Positions 26,324 through 36,072 are shown, numbered from the stretch's first letter. The stretch: 64,000 bases of DNA from Poriferisodalis sp965116245 (GCA_965116245.1 OZ220497.1:1488001-1552000), one strand, 5' to 3'. A program made the numbers and translations. Notes: generated by a model from the letters alone, not told the origin.

Positions 26324-27526
26324 ATGAGTTCACATGGCATTCGCGACAAGGTCGCCATAGTTGGCATGGGTTGCACCCAATTCGGCGAGCATTGGGATCG
26401 CAGCGTTGATGACATGCTCACCGACGCAGCGCACGAGGCATATGCGTCCGCCGGGGTCACACAAGACGACGTTGATGCGTTCTGGCTCGGCACGATGGGT
26501 TCGGGCATCTCCGGTCTGACGCTGTCGAAGCCGCTGCAGCTTGACTACAAGCCGGTCACGCGCCTTGAGAACATGTGCGCTACGGGTTCTGAGGCATTCC
26601 GCAACGCCGCTTACGCAGTGGCCTCAGGTGCCTACGACATGGTGATGGCCATCGGCGTTGAAAAACTGAAGGACTCCGGCTACTCGGGCCTGACGGGCTC
26701 TCGCCCTCCTAGCGACGGCACCGACTCGTCACTGACCGCTCCGGCCACGTTCAGCCTGCTGGCACCGGCATATGCCCACAAGTACGGGCTGGATGAGGAC
26801 ACCATGAAAGAGGTCCTCACTCGCATCGCATGGAAGAACCACCGCAATGGAGCGCTCAACCCGCGGGCACAGTTCCGTAAGGAAGTCGCCAAGGAGACCA
26901 TCGCTGGTTCGCCGCTGATCGCTGGACCCCTAGGAATCTTTGACTGTTCGGGAGTCAGCGACGGTTCGGCTGCTGCGATCTTGGTGAGAGCATCCGACGC
27001 TCACAAGTACTGTGACAACCCGTTGTACATCAAGGCTCTCAGCTTTGCATCCGGTCCTGCTACCGGCGCTCTGGACAGCACCTACGACTACACGACATTC
27101 CGTGAAGTGGTGGCGTCGGCTGGTGAGGCTTACAAGCAGGCCGGTATCTCCGACCCCCGTTCGCAGATTGCGATGGCTGAGGTGCATGACTGCTTCACTC
27201 CCACTGAGTTGGTGCTGATGGAAGACCTCGGCTTCGCCGAACGTGGTCTGGGCTGGAAGGAAGCCATGGCTGGCACGTTTGACCTTGATGGCGACCTACC
27301 GGTCAATCCCGATGGCGGTCTAAAGAGCTTCGGTCACCCGATCGGTGCCTCTGGTCTGCGGATGCTGTTTGAGTGCTGGTTGCAGTTGCGCTCCCAGGCT
27401 CCGCCTGAGCGTCAGATCCCGTCGGTAACCGAGCAAGGCAAGACGCTTGGCTTGACGCACAACCTGGGTGGACAGCCTGGGGCTGCGGTGAGCTTCGTCT
27501 CGGTTGTCGGTTCCGAACTGGGTTAG
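26324..27526 (+). CDS. thiolase family protein (SCP-x/acetyl-CoA acetyltransferase type)
   Basis: 400 aa. It keeps the catalytic set: Cys85 in LENMCATGSEAF, His288 and Cys290 in EVHDCFTPTEL, and His338 in FGHPIGASGLRM. This subgroup resembles the lipid-transfer thiolases and the archaeal acetoacetyl-CoA thiolase that work with HMG-CoA synthase and DUF35 proteins, matching the preceding gene. It probably cleaves or condenses acyl-CoA in partnership with that protein. AAGAAAGG precedes the ATG. The C-terminus is complete (GLTHNLGGQPGAAVSFVSVVG). Confidence 0.9.
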   Translation: MSSHGIRDKVAIVGMGCTQFGEHWDRSVDDMLTDAAHEAYASAGVTQDDVDAFWLGTMGSGISGLTLSKPLQLDYKPVTRLENMCATGSEAFRNAAYAVASGAYDMVMAIGVEKLKDSGYSGLTGSRPPSDGTDSSLTAPATFSLLAPAYAHKYGLDEDTMKEVLTRIAWKNHRNGALNPRAQFRKEVAKETIAGSPLIAGPLGIFDCSGVSDGSAAAILVRASDAHKYCDNPLYIKALSFASGPATGALDSTYDYTTFREVVASAGEAYKQAGISDPRSQIAMAEVHDCFTPTELVLMEDLGFAERGLGWKEAMAGTFDLDGDLPVNPDGGLKSFGHPIGASGLRMLFECWLQLRSQAPPERQIPSVTEQGKTLGLTHNLGGQPGAAVSFVSVVGSELG

Positions 27527-27540
27527 CAGTTACGCAGTCT

Positions 27541-29631
27541 CTACGCGTCCATGCGCGCGAGCATCTTGCGGACCGATGCTGCGATGCCGGTGGCGTCGAG
27601 TCCAAGCTCAGCGTGTAACTCGGCGGCTGTGCCGTGGGGGAGGTAGGCGTCGGGAGTGCCGAGTTGAATGATGCGCGGCACCGATGCTGCATCCGATTGC
27701 TGCAAGGCGTCGTTGATCAAACTGCCGAAGCCGCCCACGCGTACGCCGTCTTCTGCGGTCACAACAAGTGGATGTGTTGAAGCATCCAACAACATGGCAC
27801 GATCTAGCGGTTTGAGAACCCGCGGATCCCACAGTGAGACTTCCACGCCGTCAACGCTGAGCAGCTCAGCAGCATCTATAGCCGCTCGAAGCGTTTGGCC
27901 AGCAGCCAGAATGCATGCATCTGCACCCGCGCGGTGCTGGCGAGCGCGCATATGCATGCCGTTGACAAATCCTTCGCCCGGCTTGTTGTGCATCGCTGTG
28001 TCTCGGGCGGTAGCAGTTGATGCCACAGGGCCCTTGCCGCGGGGCCAGCGGATGGCCGATGGGCCGTCTGTGACCTCAAGGGCTTGCGCGAACGCCATTG
28101 GTAGCTCATCGGGACTTGAGGGAGCGAACACTGTCATGCCGGGGATTCGGGTGAACATGGCGATGTCGTAGAGGCCGTGGTGGGAAGCGCCGTCTGGACC
28201 GGTGACGCCAGCCCGATCAACGCACAAAATGACTGGAACTCGGTGTAGCCCGATGTCATAGAGCGCCTGATCAAACGCCCGCGCCAAGAACGTTGAGTAC
28301 ACCGCCACCACGGGACGCAGACCAGCGCGCGCCATGCCAGCCGCGGAGGTCAAAGCGTGCTGTTCCGCGATACCGACGTCATAGAAGCGATCGGGGAACT
28401 CCTGCTGGAAGGGCAACAGACCAGTGGAGCCAGGCATAGCGGCCGTAATCGCCACGATGTCGGGATTGCGTCGTGCTGCGGCAACCAGCGTTTCGGTAAA
28501 GACAGTCGTGTAGTTGCGCAAGACTGGTTCGGCTGGCTGAGCTGGCGCAGACTGATCGTCCGTAGAAGCAGATGACGCTGCGGTCGCAGAAGAACTCGCA
28601 CTCTCACTAAGCGCTGAGCCTGCAGCTTCGCCTGTGGCGGCATCGCTTAGCGTTGTTGCAAGAGCGGTTACGCCAGCGGACTGACTGTCGTTGCTGGGCA
28701 AAGGGGCACCGCCAGTAGCGGGATCAAACAGGCCAATGTCGTGCAGGTGTTTTTCGGTGTCGTGTTCCGCTGGGGCGTAGCCGCGCCCCTTTTGAGTCAC
28801 AATATGCACCACAATGGGCCCGTCGGCGTACATCGCAGCGTCACGGAAGGCCGATTCCATGGCTGCGATGTCGTGTCCGTCAAACGGGCCGACATAGCGA
28901 ACGCCGAGGGTTTCAAAGAACGCCGGGGGCTCCCACATTTCGCGCATCGCAGCGGCAGCGCTGTCCAGGCTTCGACGCACACCATCGCCTAGCGGTACTC
29001 GCTCCAGCAAGTGGTCCACCGCTCGACGGCTCTGTATGTAGTGGGGCGACTGTCGAAGTCGTGACATCACTGTCGACAGCCGGCTGATAGTCGGCGCATA
29101 GGAGCGACCGTTGTCGTTGAGCACGATGAGCGCCCGCTGGGCGTAGTGGCCGAGATTGTTCAGCGCCTCAAAGGCCATCCCGCCAGTCATCGAGCCATCG
29201 CCGATTACCGCGACCACACGTCGATGCTCATGGCCGGTGAGCCTGAAGCCGGTGGCGAGTCCTGATGCCCAACTCAGCGACGTTGAAGCGTGACTGTTCT
29301 CAACCACGTCATGGGGCGACTCAGCCGCGCTGGGATACCCCGAAAGACCGTGTCGTTGGCGCAGTTTCTCGAAGCCATCCCGCCGACCCGTGATGAGTTT
29401 GTGTACGTAAGCCTGATGGCCAGTGTCCCAGATGATGATGTCTCGTGGCGACTCAAAGACGCGATGCAGGGCCACGCTGAGTTCAACCGTGCCCAGATTC
29501 GAACCCAGATGTCCGCCGGTCTGCGAGACGGCCTGTACCACGAAGTTGCGTATCTCCACGCACAGCTCATTGAGCTGAGACTGGTTGAGCGCTCGCAGAT
29601 CGGCAGGACTAGTGAGTTTGGCCAGGTGCAT
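27541..29631 (-). CDS. dxs: 1-deoxy-D-xylulose-5-phosphate synthase
   Basis: 696 aa from the ATG at 29631, where family members begin (MHLAKLTSPADLRAL). A TTG at 29712 overlapping the previous stop (TTGA) would add 27 residues. First enzyme of the MEP isoprenoid pathway. Features: GGHLGSNLG, WDTGHQAYVHK, thiamine-diphosphate motif GDGSMTGGMAFEALNN with LNDN, then the transketolase domain (DVGIAEQHALTSAAGMA, DRAGVTGPDGASHHGLYD) and C-terminal domain (VVTAEDGVRVGGFGSL). A Ser/Ala-rich linker of about 55 residues (around 28510-28690), much longer than usual, separates the two halves. ispE at the window end belongs to the same pathway. Confidence 0.95.
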   Translation of the reverse strand: MHLAKLTSPADLRALNQSQLNELCVEIRNFVVQAVSQTGGHLGSNLGTVELSVALHRVFESPRDIIIWDTGHQAYVHKLITGRRDGFEKLRQRHGLSGYPSAAESPHDVVENSHASTSLSWASGLATGFRLTGHEHRRVVAVIGDGSMTGGMAFEALNNLGHYAQRALIVLNDNGRSYAPTISRLSTVMSRLRQSPHYIQSRRAVDHLLERVPLGDGVRRSLDSAAAAMREMWEPPAFFETLGVRYVGPFDGHDIAAMESAFRDAAMYADGPIVVHIVTQKGRGYAPAEHDTEKHLHDIGLFDPATGGAPLPSNDSQSAGVTALATTLSDAATGEAAGSALSESASSSATAASSASTDDQSAPAQPAEPVLRNYTTVFTETLVAAARRNPDIVAITAAMPGSTGLLPFQQEFPDRFYDVGIAEQHALTSAAGMARAGLRPVVAVYSTFLARAFDQALYDIGLHRVPVILCVDRAGVTGPDGASHHGLYDIAMFTRIPGMTVFAPSSPDELPMAFAQALEVTDGPSAIRWPRGKGPVASTATARDTAMHNKPGEGFVNGMHMRARQHRAGADACILAAGQTLRAAIDAAELLSVDGVEVSLWDPRVLKPLDRAMLLDASTHPLVVTAEDGVRVGGFGSLINDALQQSDAASVPRIIQLGTPDAYLPHGTAAELHAELGLDATGIAASVRKMLARMDA

Positions 29632-29708
29632 TCGCGGCCCCAAGATACTCAATTGTCCACGCTTAGCAACATGCCCAGGAACAGTCAAATGCCCAGAAAT
29701 GCGCGTGC

Positions 29709-30749
29709 TCAACTTCCCAGCGGCACTGCCGTGGGAACTGGTTCGCGATGTTTGCGACCGCCGAGCGCGAGGGCAGGAGCGCCGAGCAGGCTGACCAGCA
29801 GCGTCAGCGCGTAGACGCTCAGACCTAACAGCACAGCTTGACCTTCATTGACACCGTGTGCGTCTAGGAACAAGATGAGTGCGCCTTCGCGTACCCCAAG
29901 TCCGCCAGCGGTAATCGGCAGATTTTGCACGATTAGCACCATCGGTGCGAACGCCAGCCACGCCAGCAGGCCGGGGTTGACACCAATAGCAGCGCCAGCC
30001 AGCGCAATAGCTGCCACCAGCAGGAGCTGGTAACCGAATCCCACCATAAGAATTCGCGCCGCACCGCGTCGATTACGTCGTAGCACGCTCAGTCCCGTAT
30101 GGACTGCGCCCAGCCAGTCTCGAATGTGCGTGCCACCTGACAGTCGGCCCAGGCCTCGGGGATGCTCAGCAAACCAGACGACGAATGCCAGCACAAGCAG
30201 CGTTCCGAGTGCCAATGCACCGGCAATCCGCCCTCCACCGTGACCTAGCAGGCTTGGCTTTGCAGCCAGCGCGATCAGCGTGAGGACCGGCAGCACGATC
30301 CAGCCGGTGAGCCGCTCAATGATGACGGTCGCGAATGCGTTGGCGCGGCTGCCGCAGATGCGGCCCAGCCTGTTTATGCGCAGGACATCGCCGCCGATGG
30401 TGGTAGGCAAGAAATTTCCCATGAACTGCGCTGCCAAATAGATCGAGAGCATGGACCGGCCCGACACTTTGACGTCCAAGGTCTCGGCCACGTGATGCCA
30501 CCGCACCGAGGCCATGACGAACGCAGCCGCCAGGGCTACAGCGGCAGCGAACTGCCAAGCAGCCGCAGCGCCCTTAGAGCCGACCTCCAGAGACGAGAGT
30601 TCGGCGCCGCTGGCAGCAAGCAGCCAAGCCAGCAGGCCAAAGCTGACGCCCAGGCTCAGGGCTCCGCGCACCAGCCGCGAAGCAAGCCAGTGTCTCGCGA
30701 TGTCTGCGCAGGCGCGCGCCCATGTGCTGATGCGATGTGGGATGCTCAC
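29709..30749 (-). CDS. lysylphosphatidylglycerol synthase TM region/UPF0104-type flippase-like membrane protein
   Basis: 346 aa with about eight membrane helices. The family landmark GNFLPTTIGGDVLRINRLGR followed by AFATVIIERLTGW is present, as is PITAGGLGVREGALILFL near the C-terminus. Such proteins flip or modify lipid-linked intermediates. Its stop overlaps a possible dxs TTG start, so it is probably co-transcribed with dxs. Substrate unknown. Confidence 0.85.
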   Translation of the reverse strand: MSIPHRISTWARACADIARHWLASRLVRGALSLGVSFGLLAWLLAASGAELSSLEVGSKGAAAAWQFAAAVALAAAFVMASVRWHHVAETLDVKVSGRSMLSIYLAAQFMGNFLPTTIGGDVLRINRLGRICGSRANAFATVIIERLTGWIVLPVLTLIALAAKPSLLGHGGGRIAGALALGTLLVLAFVVWFAEHPRGLGRLSGGTHIRDWLGAVHTGLSVLRRNRRGAARILMVGFGYQLLLVAAIALAGAAIGVNPGLLAWLAFAPMVLIVQNLPITAGGLGVREGALILFLDAHGVNEGQAVLLGLSVYALTLLVSLLGAPALALGGRKHREPVPTAVPLGS

Positions 30750-30911
30750 TCAGGCTGCAATCCCGCGGAGTCTGCATCTTGCGGTGTCTTGGTTAGCTCC
30801 GCCGCGTAGGTGGGTTCCGAAGCGGTTCACGTCGTGTTGCACAGTCGTATTGCACAATAGTGTTGTCGCGGCAGCGCGCACCCAAGCGAAGCTGCTCCGC
30901 GGCCGAAACTC

Positions 30912-32453
30912 GTGTCCGCTCCAATGCTCAAGACCCTTGGCGGCGACATGACCTCTAGAACAGATGCCCCCAGAACAGACATCCCCAATACCGGCGCTGT
31001 CAAGGCCGCATCTGTGAATGCTGCAACTTTGACATCGCAACCGCTCGTCGATCTCGACATCGTTGACGCGACGCTGAGGGCAGCACTGGACGCTGGCGGC
31101 GAGTGGGCGGAGTTGTTTGCTGAAGACCGAGAAGCCGTGGGCATCGTCCTGGACGAAAGCCGTGTAGAGGAGATGAGTTCGGGCCGTGACCGCGGCGTCG
31201 GCATTCGGGTTACCGCTGGCGACACCACCGGATATGCGCACACTTCTGATCTGAGCGCGCAAGGCCTGGCAGATGCCGCCCGCACTGCTGCCGCGGTGGC
31301 ATCCCGGCAGCCCGGCGGCGGGACGGTCGCCATGAACTCGCTCGCCGCGCTCAGGAGCCGACAGGCCAGTCTCGCCGAGCCGCGGGTCGCCGTCTTGCCC
31401 TCAACAATCGGTGCTGAGCGCAAGGTTGCGCTGCTGCGTGCCGCTGATGATGCGGCCCGGGCTACGCACCACTCAGTCACTCAGGTGACTGCTCGCTATG
31501 GCGAGAGTCGCCGTCGAATCTTGGTGGCCAACACCGCTGGCGTTTGCGCAGCCGACGATCAGGTGCGAACGCTGTTCTCTGTGGGATGCGTAGCCAGCGG
31601 TGACGGCGGCATGCAGACTGGCCGCGAGACCATCGGCTACACGGTGGGGTGGGAACTATTTGACGACTACGACCCAGCCGAACTGGCCGAACGCGCAGCG
31701 CAGCGAGCTGTCACCAAACTCGCCGCTCGCCCGGCGCCGAGCGGTGAAGTGCCGGTTGTCATAGCCCGTGGCGGCGGCGGTGTGCTGTTTCACGAGGCCT
31801 GCGGCCACGGGCTGGAAGCCGATCTGGTACGCAAGGGAGCGTCGGTGTTTGCCGGTCGGGTTGGGTCAAAGGTGGCGGCTAACGGCGTGACGCTGGTTGA
31901 CGACGGCACCATGGGACCCGAATGGGGAGCGCTGGCCATTGATGACGAAGGCCATCCCACTCAGCGCAACGAGCTCATCAGTGATGGTGTGTTGACCGAC
32001 TACATGTGGGACTTGCTGCGCAGCCGAGATGAAGGCCGAGCGCCGTCGGGAAATGGCCGCCGCCAGAGTTACACCCACCTGCCGATGGTGCGTATGACAA
32101 ATACGTTCGTCACCAATGGCACGGTGGACCCGAACGACATAGTCGCCGACACGCCGTGGGGCGTGTATGTGGCGCATCTTGGGGGAGGTCAAGTCAACAC
32201 TGCCACCGGAGACTTTGTGTTCGGGATGACCGAGGCGTATCTGATTGAGGATGGAGCAATTACCGAACCCCTGCGTGAGGGCAATCTGATCGGTAATGGT
32301 CCCCAAGTGTTGCTGGACATCGACGCCCTCGGGAACGACTTCGCAATGGGAAGTCCTGGCACCTGCGGCAAGGACGGCCAAGGCGTGCCGGTGGGTGACG
32401 GTCAGCCCACATTGCGCGTGCGGGCGCTCACGGTAGGGGGCACCGCCAGCTAG
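30912..32453 (+). CDS. tldD: TldD-type metalloprotease subunit
   Basis: 513 aa; in-frame ATGs at 30924 and 30948 could be the true start because the first 40 residues lack family similarity. TldD carries the zinc site: HEACGHGLEADL begins at His294 (HExxxH). Further family stretches are VGIRVTAGDTTGYAHTS, GGGQVNTATGDFVFG and SPGTCGKDGQGVPVGDGQPTLRV. With TldE it forms the heterodimeric protease that trims unfolded peptides and matures some ribosomal peptides. No peptide precursor is visible near here. Confidence 0.92.
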   Translation: MSAPMLKTLGGDMTSRTDAPRTDIPNTGAVKAASVNAATLTSQPLVDLDIVDATLRAALDAGGEWAELFAEDREAVGIVLDESRVEEMSSGRDRGVGIRVTAGDTTGYAHTSDLSAQGLADAARTAAAVASRQPGGGTVAMNSLAALRSRQASLAEPRVAVLPSTIGAERKVALLRAADDAARATHHSVTQVTARYGESRRRILVANTAGVCAADDQVRTLFSVGCVASGDGGMQTGRETIGYTVGWELFDDYDPAELAERAAQRAVTKLAARPAPSGEVPVVIARGGGGVLFHEACGHGLEADLVRKGASVFAGRVGSKVAANGVTLVDDGTMGPEWGALAIDDEGHPTQRNELISDGVLTDYMWDLLRSRDEGRAPSGNGRRQSYTHLPMVRMTNTFVTNGTVDPNDIVADTPWGVYVAHLGGGQVNTATGDFVFGMTEAYLIEDGAITEPLREGNLIGNGPQVLLDIDALGNDFAMGSPGTCGKDGQGVPVGDGQPTLRVRALTVGGTAS

Positions 32454-32500
32454 GGCGGTCCGATGATCCAGCTAATCGCAGCCTGTGAGGCTGCAAGCGC

Positions 32501-33871
32501 ATGAGCGAGCGACCGCAATCGCAACACAGCACCGATGAGTTGGCGCAACTTGCGCAGCAGGTGTGCGAACGCGTGGCGGGCAATGAGCAGATTGAGGTCT
32601 GCGTGTCGACCACCCGCTCGACCACTGTGCGTGCCTACAACGGAGATGTTGAGTCGTTGCGCTCGGGTCACAGCGCGGCGATCGGTATACGCATCGTCGC
32701 ACAAGGACGTCAGGGCTTCGCATCGGCAGGTTCGCTTGATGCCGACGTAGTCGCCGACACGCTCGCGGCTGCACGCAGCAACGTGACCTTCGGCGAATCT
32801 GACCCTCACCAAGGACTTGCTGAGCCCGATGGCGTGGCGCCGCCCGGGCTTGAAATCGCAGACCCCGCAGTGCTGAGCGTGTCCGACGCCGACAAGATCG
32901 AAGCCGCTATCGACCTAGAGCGTCGCTGTTTAGCGGCCGACTCTCGCATCTCCGGTGTGCGAGTAGCCGCTTGGAGTGACGGATGGTCGCAAGCGGCGCT
33001 GGCGTCAAGTGCTGGCATCTGCGTGCAGGCTGAGCATGGGAGTTGCTCAATCGGCGCTCAGCCGCTCGCCACCGACGGGGATGAAACGCAGATCGGTTAC
33101 GCCGGTGACGCTGCCCGGCGGCCCGACGAGCTTGATGCTGAGCGAGTCGTCTGCGAATCGACCGAGTTGGCGACCGGTCAGCTCGGAGCTACTAAGCCGC
33201 CGAGCGAACGTGTGACGGTTGTGCTTGCCCCGCCTGTCGCAGCGGCGTTCATCGGAGTAGTTGCGAGCATGCTGAGCGCCGACAGCGTGCTCAAGGGACG
33301 TTCGCCGTTCGCCGACCGCGTCGGCGAACGCATTGCCGATGAGCGGCTGCGTCTGCTGGACGATCCCACCGACCCGACAACTCTGGGTGCGGCGAACTTC
33401 GATGGTGAGGGCTTGGCTGCCCGTCGTAATGAACTGATTTCAGCCGGTGTTCTACGTGGCTTCCTTCACAACGCTTACACGGCGCGCCGCTCGGCAACGT
33501 CATCGACGGGCTCGGCGGTGCGCAGCACACGATCGCTGCCGGGTGTGGGCACTCATGCACCTGCCATCGCAACTGGTGAACTTGGCAATGACACGCTGTA
33601 CGCGTCAATAAAACGTGGTGTGCTGGTGCGCGGTGTAAGCGGTTTGCACAGTGGGGTCAATCCAACCAGTGGCGATTTTTCAGTCGGCGCTTGGGGACAC
33701 CGGATATCCGATGGCGAACTAGCGGAACCATTTCGTGAGGCCACCATCGCCTCAACGTTGCAGCGGATGCTGCTGGACATCAGCGGAATCGGCGCGACTG
33801 CCGAACGTCTAGCTGGCGGTATGTCGATGCCGCCGCTGGTAGTTGCAGACGTTGCGCTATCAGGTGTGTGA
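32501..33871 (+). CDS. tldE: TldE/PmbA protease partner subunit
   Basis: 456 aa, beginning 47 bp after tldD. It shares the two-domain fold but lacks the HExxxH zinc motif, as expected for TldE/PmbA. Typical parts: STTVRAYNGDVESLRSG, IGIRIVAQGRQGFASAGSLD, GLAARRNELISAGVLRGFLH, and GVSGLHSGVNPTSGDFSVGA near the C-terminus. The tldD-tldE pair is one transcription unit, followed after 3 bp by a PHP-domain gene. Confidence 0.92.
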   Translation: MSERPQSQHSTDELAQLAQQVCERVAGNEQIEVCVSTTRSTTVRAYNGDVESLRSGHSAAIGIRIVAQGRQGFASAGSLDADVVADTLAAARSNVTFGESDPHQGLAEPDGVAPPGLEIADPAVLSVSDADKIEAAIDLERRCLAADSRISGVRVAAWSDGWSQAALASSAGICVQAEHGSCSIGAQPLATDGDETQIGYAGDAARRPDELDAERVVCESTELATGQLGATKPPSERVTVVLAPPVAAAFIGVVASMLSADSVLKGRSPFADRVGERIADERLRLLDDPTDPTTLGAANFDGEGLAARRNELISAGVLRGFLHNAYTARRSATSSTGSAVRSTRSLPGVGTHAPAIATGELGNDTLYASIKRGVLVRGVSGLHSGVNPTSGDFSVGAWGHRISDGELAEPFREATIASTLQRMLLDISGIGATAERLAGGMSMPPLVVADVALSGV

Positions 33872-33874
33872 GCG

Positions 33875-34600
33875 ATGCCGCGTACTCCAGCATCGGCAGC
33901 AGTTGAACGTCACCCCCACCTCGCACACGAGTGTCCAGCGGGATGGGTGCGCGTTGATTTCCACACTCACACGATGTGGTCTGGCGACTCCACGACGACG
34001 CCCGAAGAGTTCGCTCAATGCCTGTCGGAGAGTGGCATTGATGTGGTGTGTATCACTGATCACAATGCGGTGGGCGGTGCCCAGAAGCTGCAGAGCGAGC
34101 TGGACGCCCGCGTCGTGGTTGGTGAGGAGATGAAGACCCACGCTGGGGAGATCATCGGGTTATTCCTGAACGAACGCGTTCCGCAGGGCTTGGCACCAGT
34201 TGTGGCCGCAGATGCGGTGCGGTGCCAGGGCGGGCTTGTGTACATTCCGCATCCGTTTGATCCGCTTCGCAACAACCTACGGCACGACGTTCTTGACGAG
34301 CTGGTCGGCGAGGGTCTGGTAGACGGCATTGAGGTGTTGAATTCAAAGACGAGCCTGTCCAGCCTCAACTCGCGTGCGGCGCTCTACGCCAGCGAGCACG
34401 ACCTGGCACCCGGCGCTGGCAGCGACGCTCATGTAGCTGAGGCGCTAGGCGGCGCCTATTTGGAGATGCCGGACTTTGACGACGACGATCCCGCCAGTTT
34501 TGTGGAATCTATGCGCCAGGGCCGCGCTGTCGGTCACCATTATGACCCTCCCCGTCGTTGGAAGCCGCGCATCGTTCCATCGGTGGGCAGCGACGACTAG
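33875..34600 (+). CDS. PHP-domain metal-dependent phosphoesterase
   Basis: 241 aa. Metal-binding PHP motifs: DFHTHTMWSGDS near residue 28, ITDHNAVGGA near 60, EEMKTHAGEIIGLF, YIPHPFDP, and a late APGAGSDAHVAEALGGAYLEM. It probably hydrolyses a small phosphoester or nucleotide. It follows tldE at 3 bp spacing and precedes uppP by 11 bp, so it belongs to the same run of genes. Confidence 0.88.
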   Translation: MPRTPASAAVERHPHLAHECPAGWVRVDFHTHTMWSGDSTTTPEEFAQCLSESGIDVVCITDHNAVGGAQKLQSELDARVVVGEEMKTHAGEIIGLFLNERVPQGLAPVVAADAVRCQGGLVYIPHPFDPLRNNLRHDVLDELVGEGLVDGIEVLNSKTSLSSLNSRAALYASEHDLAPGAGSDAHVAEALGGAYLEMPDFDDDDPASFVESMRQGRAVGHHYDPPRRWKPRIVPSVGSDD

Positions 34601-34611
34601 AGGCATATCGA

Positions 34612-35471
34612 GTGCCGGACCTGGCAGCCGCGGTTGTGCTCGGCCTGCTGCAGGGACTAACAGAGTTCTTTCCGGTTTCCTCCAGCGCCCATCTTGAAGT
34701 GGTGCCATGGTTGGCGGGTTGGGACCTCTTCGATGGCGACGTGGAGCTAGAGAACGCGTTTGATGTCGCCCTACATGTCGGCACGCTCGGCGGAGCCGTG
34801 TTGTACCTGCGAGCGGACATCGCCCGTTACGCCGTGGCGTTGTGGCGTGCGGTGCGCGGTAGCTCCTCGCGTGACGCGACAGTCGCAGTGAGCCTGATCT
34901 TGTCGGCGTTGCCTGCGGCTTTGGTGGGTGTTGCTGCCGAGGGAGTCCTGCTTGATCTTGCGGAGCAGCCCTGTTGATAGCCGGGTTGCTGGCTGGTTTC
35001 GGTTGGTTGCTGTGGTGGTCCGATGCGGCTGCTAGCAGGCGTGGTGCGAGGCGAGCCCAAGTCACCTACGCCAGACGCGATGCCCTGGTGATGGGCTGCG
35101 CGCAGGCGACAGCGTTGCTGCCGGGTGTGAGCCGCTCAGGCGTGACCATGACCGCGGGCCGATGGCTTGGTTTCGATCGCACGGCTGGCGCCCGGTTGGC
35201 TTTTCTTATGAGCTTGCCGCTCATTGCCGGTGCAGGTGTCTATCGCTTTGCGACGCTCGCGGAGTTTTCGCCGTCAAGCGCTCAGCTTCAGTTGTTCGTG
35301 GTCGGAGGCGTGTGCGCTGCGGTGTCGTCCTGGGCTGGAGTCGGTGCAGTGGTGCGGTTGCTGGCTAGGCACCGTTCGGGTCATCGAGCGTCTGTGTTCG
35401 CGCTGTTCGCCGGTTACCGATTCGCGCTGGCGGCCGTGATTGCTTTGGTGGTGATTAGCGGTTGGCGCTGA
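34612..35471 (+). pseudogene. uppP: undecaprenyl-diphosphatase (UppP/BacA), split by a frameshift
   Basis: GTG start at 34612. The first frame encodes GLLQGLTEFFPVSSSAHL (first UppP motif) and ends at TGA 34975-34977 after LLDLAEQPC. The rest continues in another frame from TTG 34974: LIAGLLAGFGWLLWW, then LLPGVSRSGVTMTAGRW (second motif) through to a normal C-terminus. Restoring one base near 34970 (tgt to tggt) gives a full-length family member of about 286 aa. UppP recycles the lipid carrier of cell-wall synthesis. Possibilities are a sequencing error, a recent mutation, or two coupled polypeptides through the TTGA overlap. Confidence 0.85.
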
Positions 35472-36072
35472 GCACGATGGGAACCACAATTCCGGTCGCG
35501 CTGGCTCGTGCTACGACTTCAACGTGGTCCGGCTCAACCTCAACGAGCCAACTGTCACGATTGGCGGTGAGAACTATGGCGGGTACGCGGGCCGCGGTCT
35601 CATGACTGACGGTGGGATCGAAGGGATCAACATCGGCGAACAGCATCAGCTCCACACCGGTGCCGGGCCTCACCTCGGGCGCGTGCGGTACGACGCTGAT
35701 GCCTATCCCCCTGCGTCCGGGGGACACGCCCGATGCCGGGTTGAAGTCCAGCTCGGTCAGCAAGGCACCCCGCGGTACTGACCGTGTGAGCTCACCCAGA
35801 CCAACTGTGCTGGTCAATGCACCGGCGGGCACTAGATGAGCTGGCACTTCCACCAGATCTACCTGATCCTGAGTAGAACTACCCGATGCCAACGCGCTCT
35901 GAGCGGCAAGTACCCGCACGGATGTCCCCCACGAGGCGGCGGCTGAGCGCGCCTGGCCCGCCATTGCGGCGACGATTAGAAACGCCACGAACGCCACCAC
36001 GCCCACAGCGGACCAATGAACCACGTTGGGGCGGCGCCGCCAGAGGTCGCCAAGCTGTGTGATGATCGCCAT
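35455..36072 (-). CDS. SAF-domain protein (CpaB/flagellar chaperone-like)
   Basis: 205 aa: short cytoplasmic N-terminus, one membrane helix (SAVGVVAFVAFLIVAAMAG), then a SAF domain recognisable by VRVLAAQSALASGSS, LVEVPAHLVPAGAL and SVPRGALLTELDF. This is the arrangement of actinobacterial SAF proteins related to CpaB of type IVb pili, but no pilus gene is nearby. It overlaps the convergent uppP end by 17 bp. Confidence 0.75.
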   Translation of the reverse strand: MAIITQLGDLWRRRPNVVHWSAVGVVAFVAFLIVAAMAGQARSAAASWGTSVRVLAAQSALASGSSTQDQVDLVEVPAHLVPAGALTSTVGLGELTRSVPRGALLTELDFNPASGVSPGRRGIGISVVPHAPEVRPGTGVELMLFADVDPFDPTVSHETAARVPAIVLTANRDSWLVEVEPDHVEVVARASATGIVVPIVLSANR

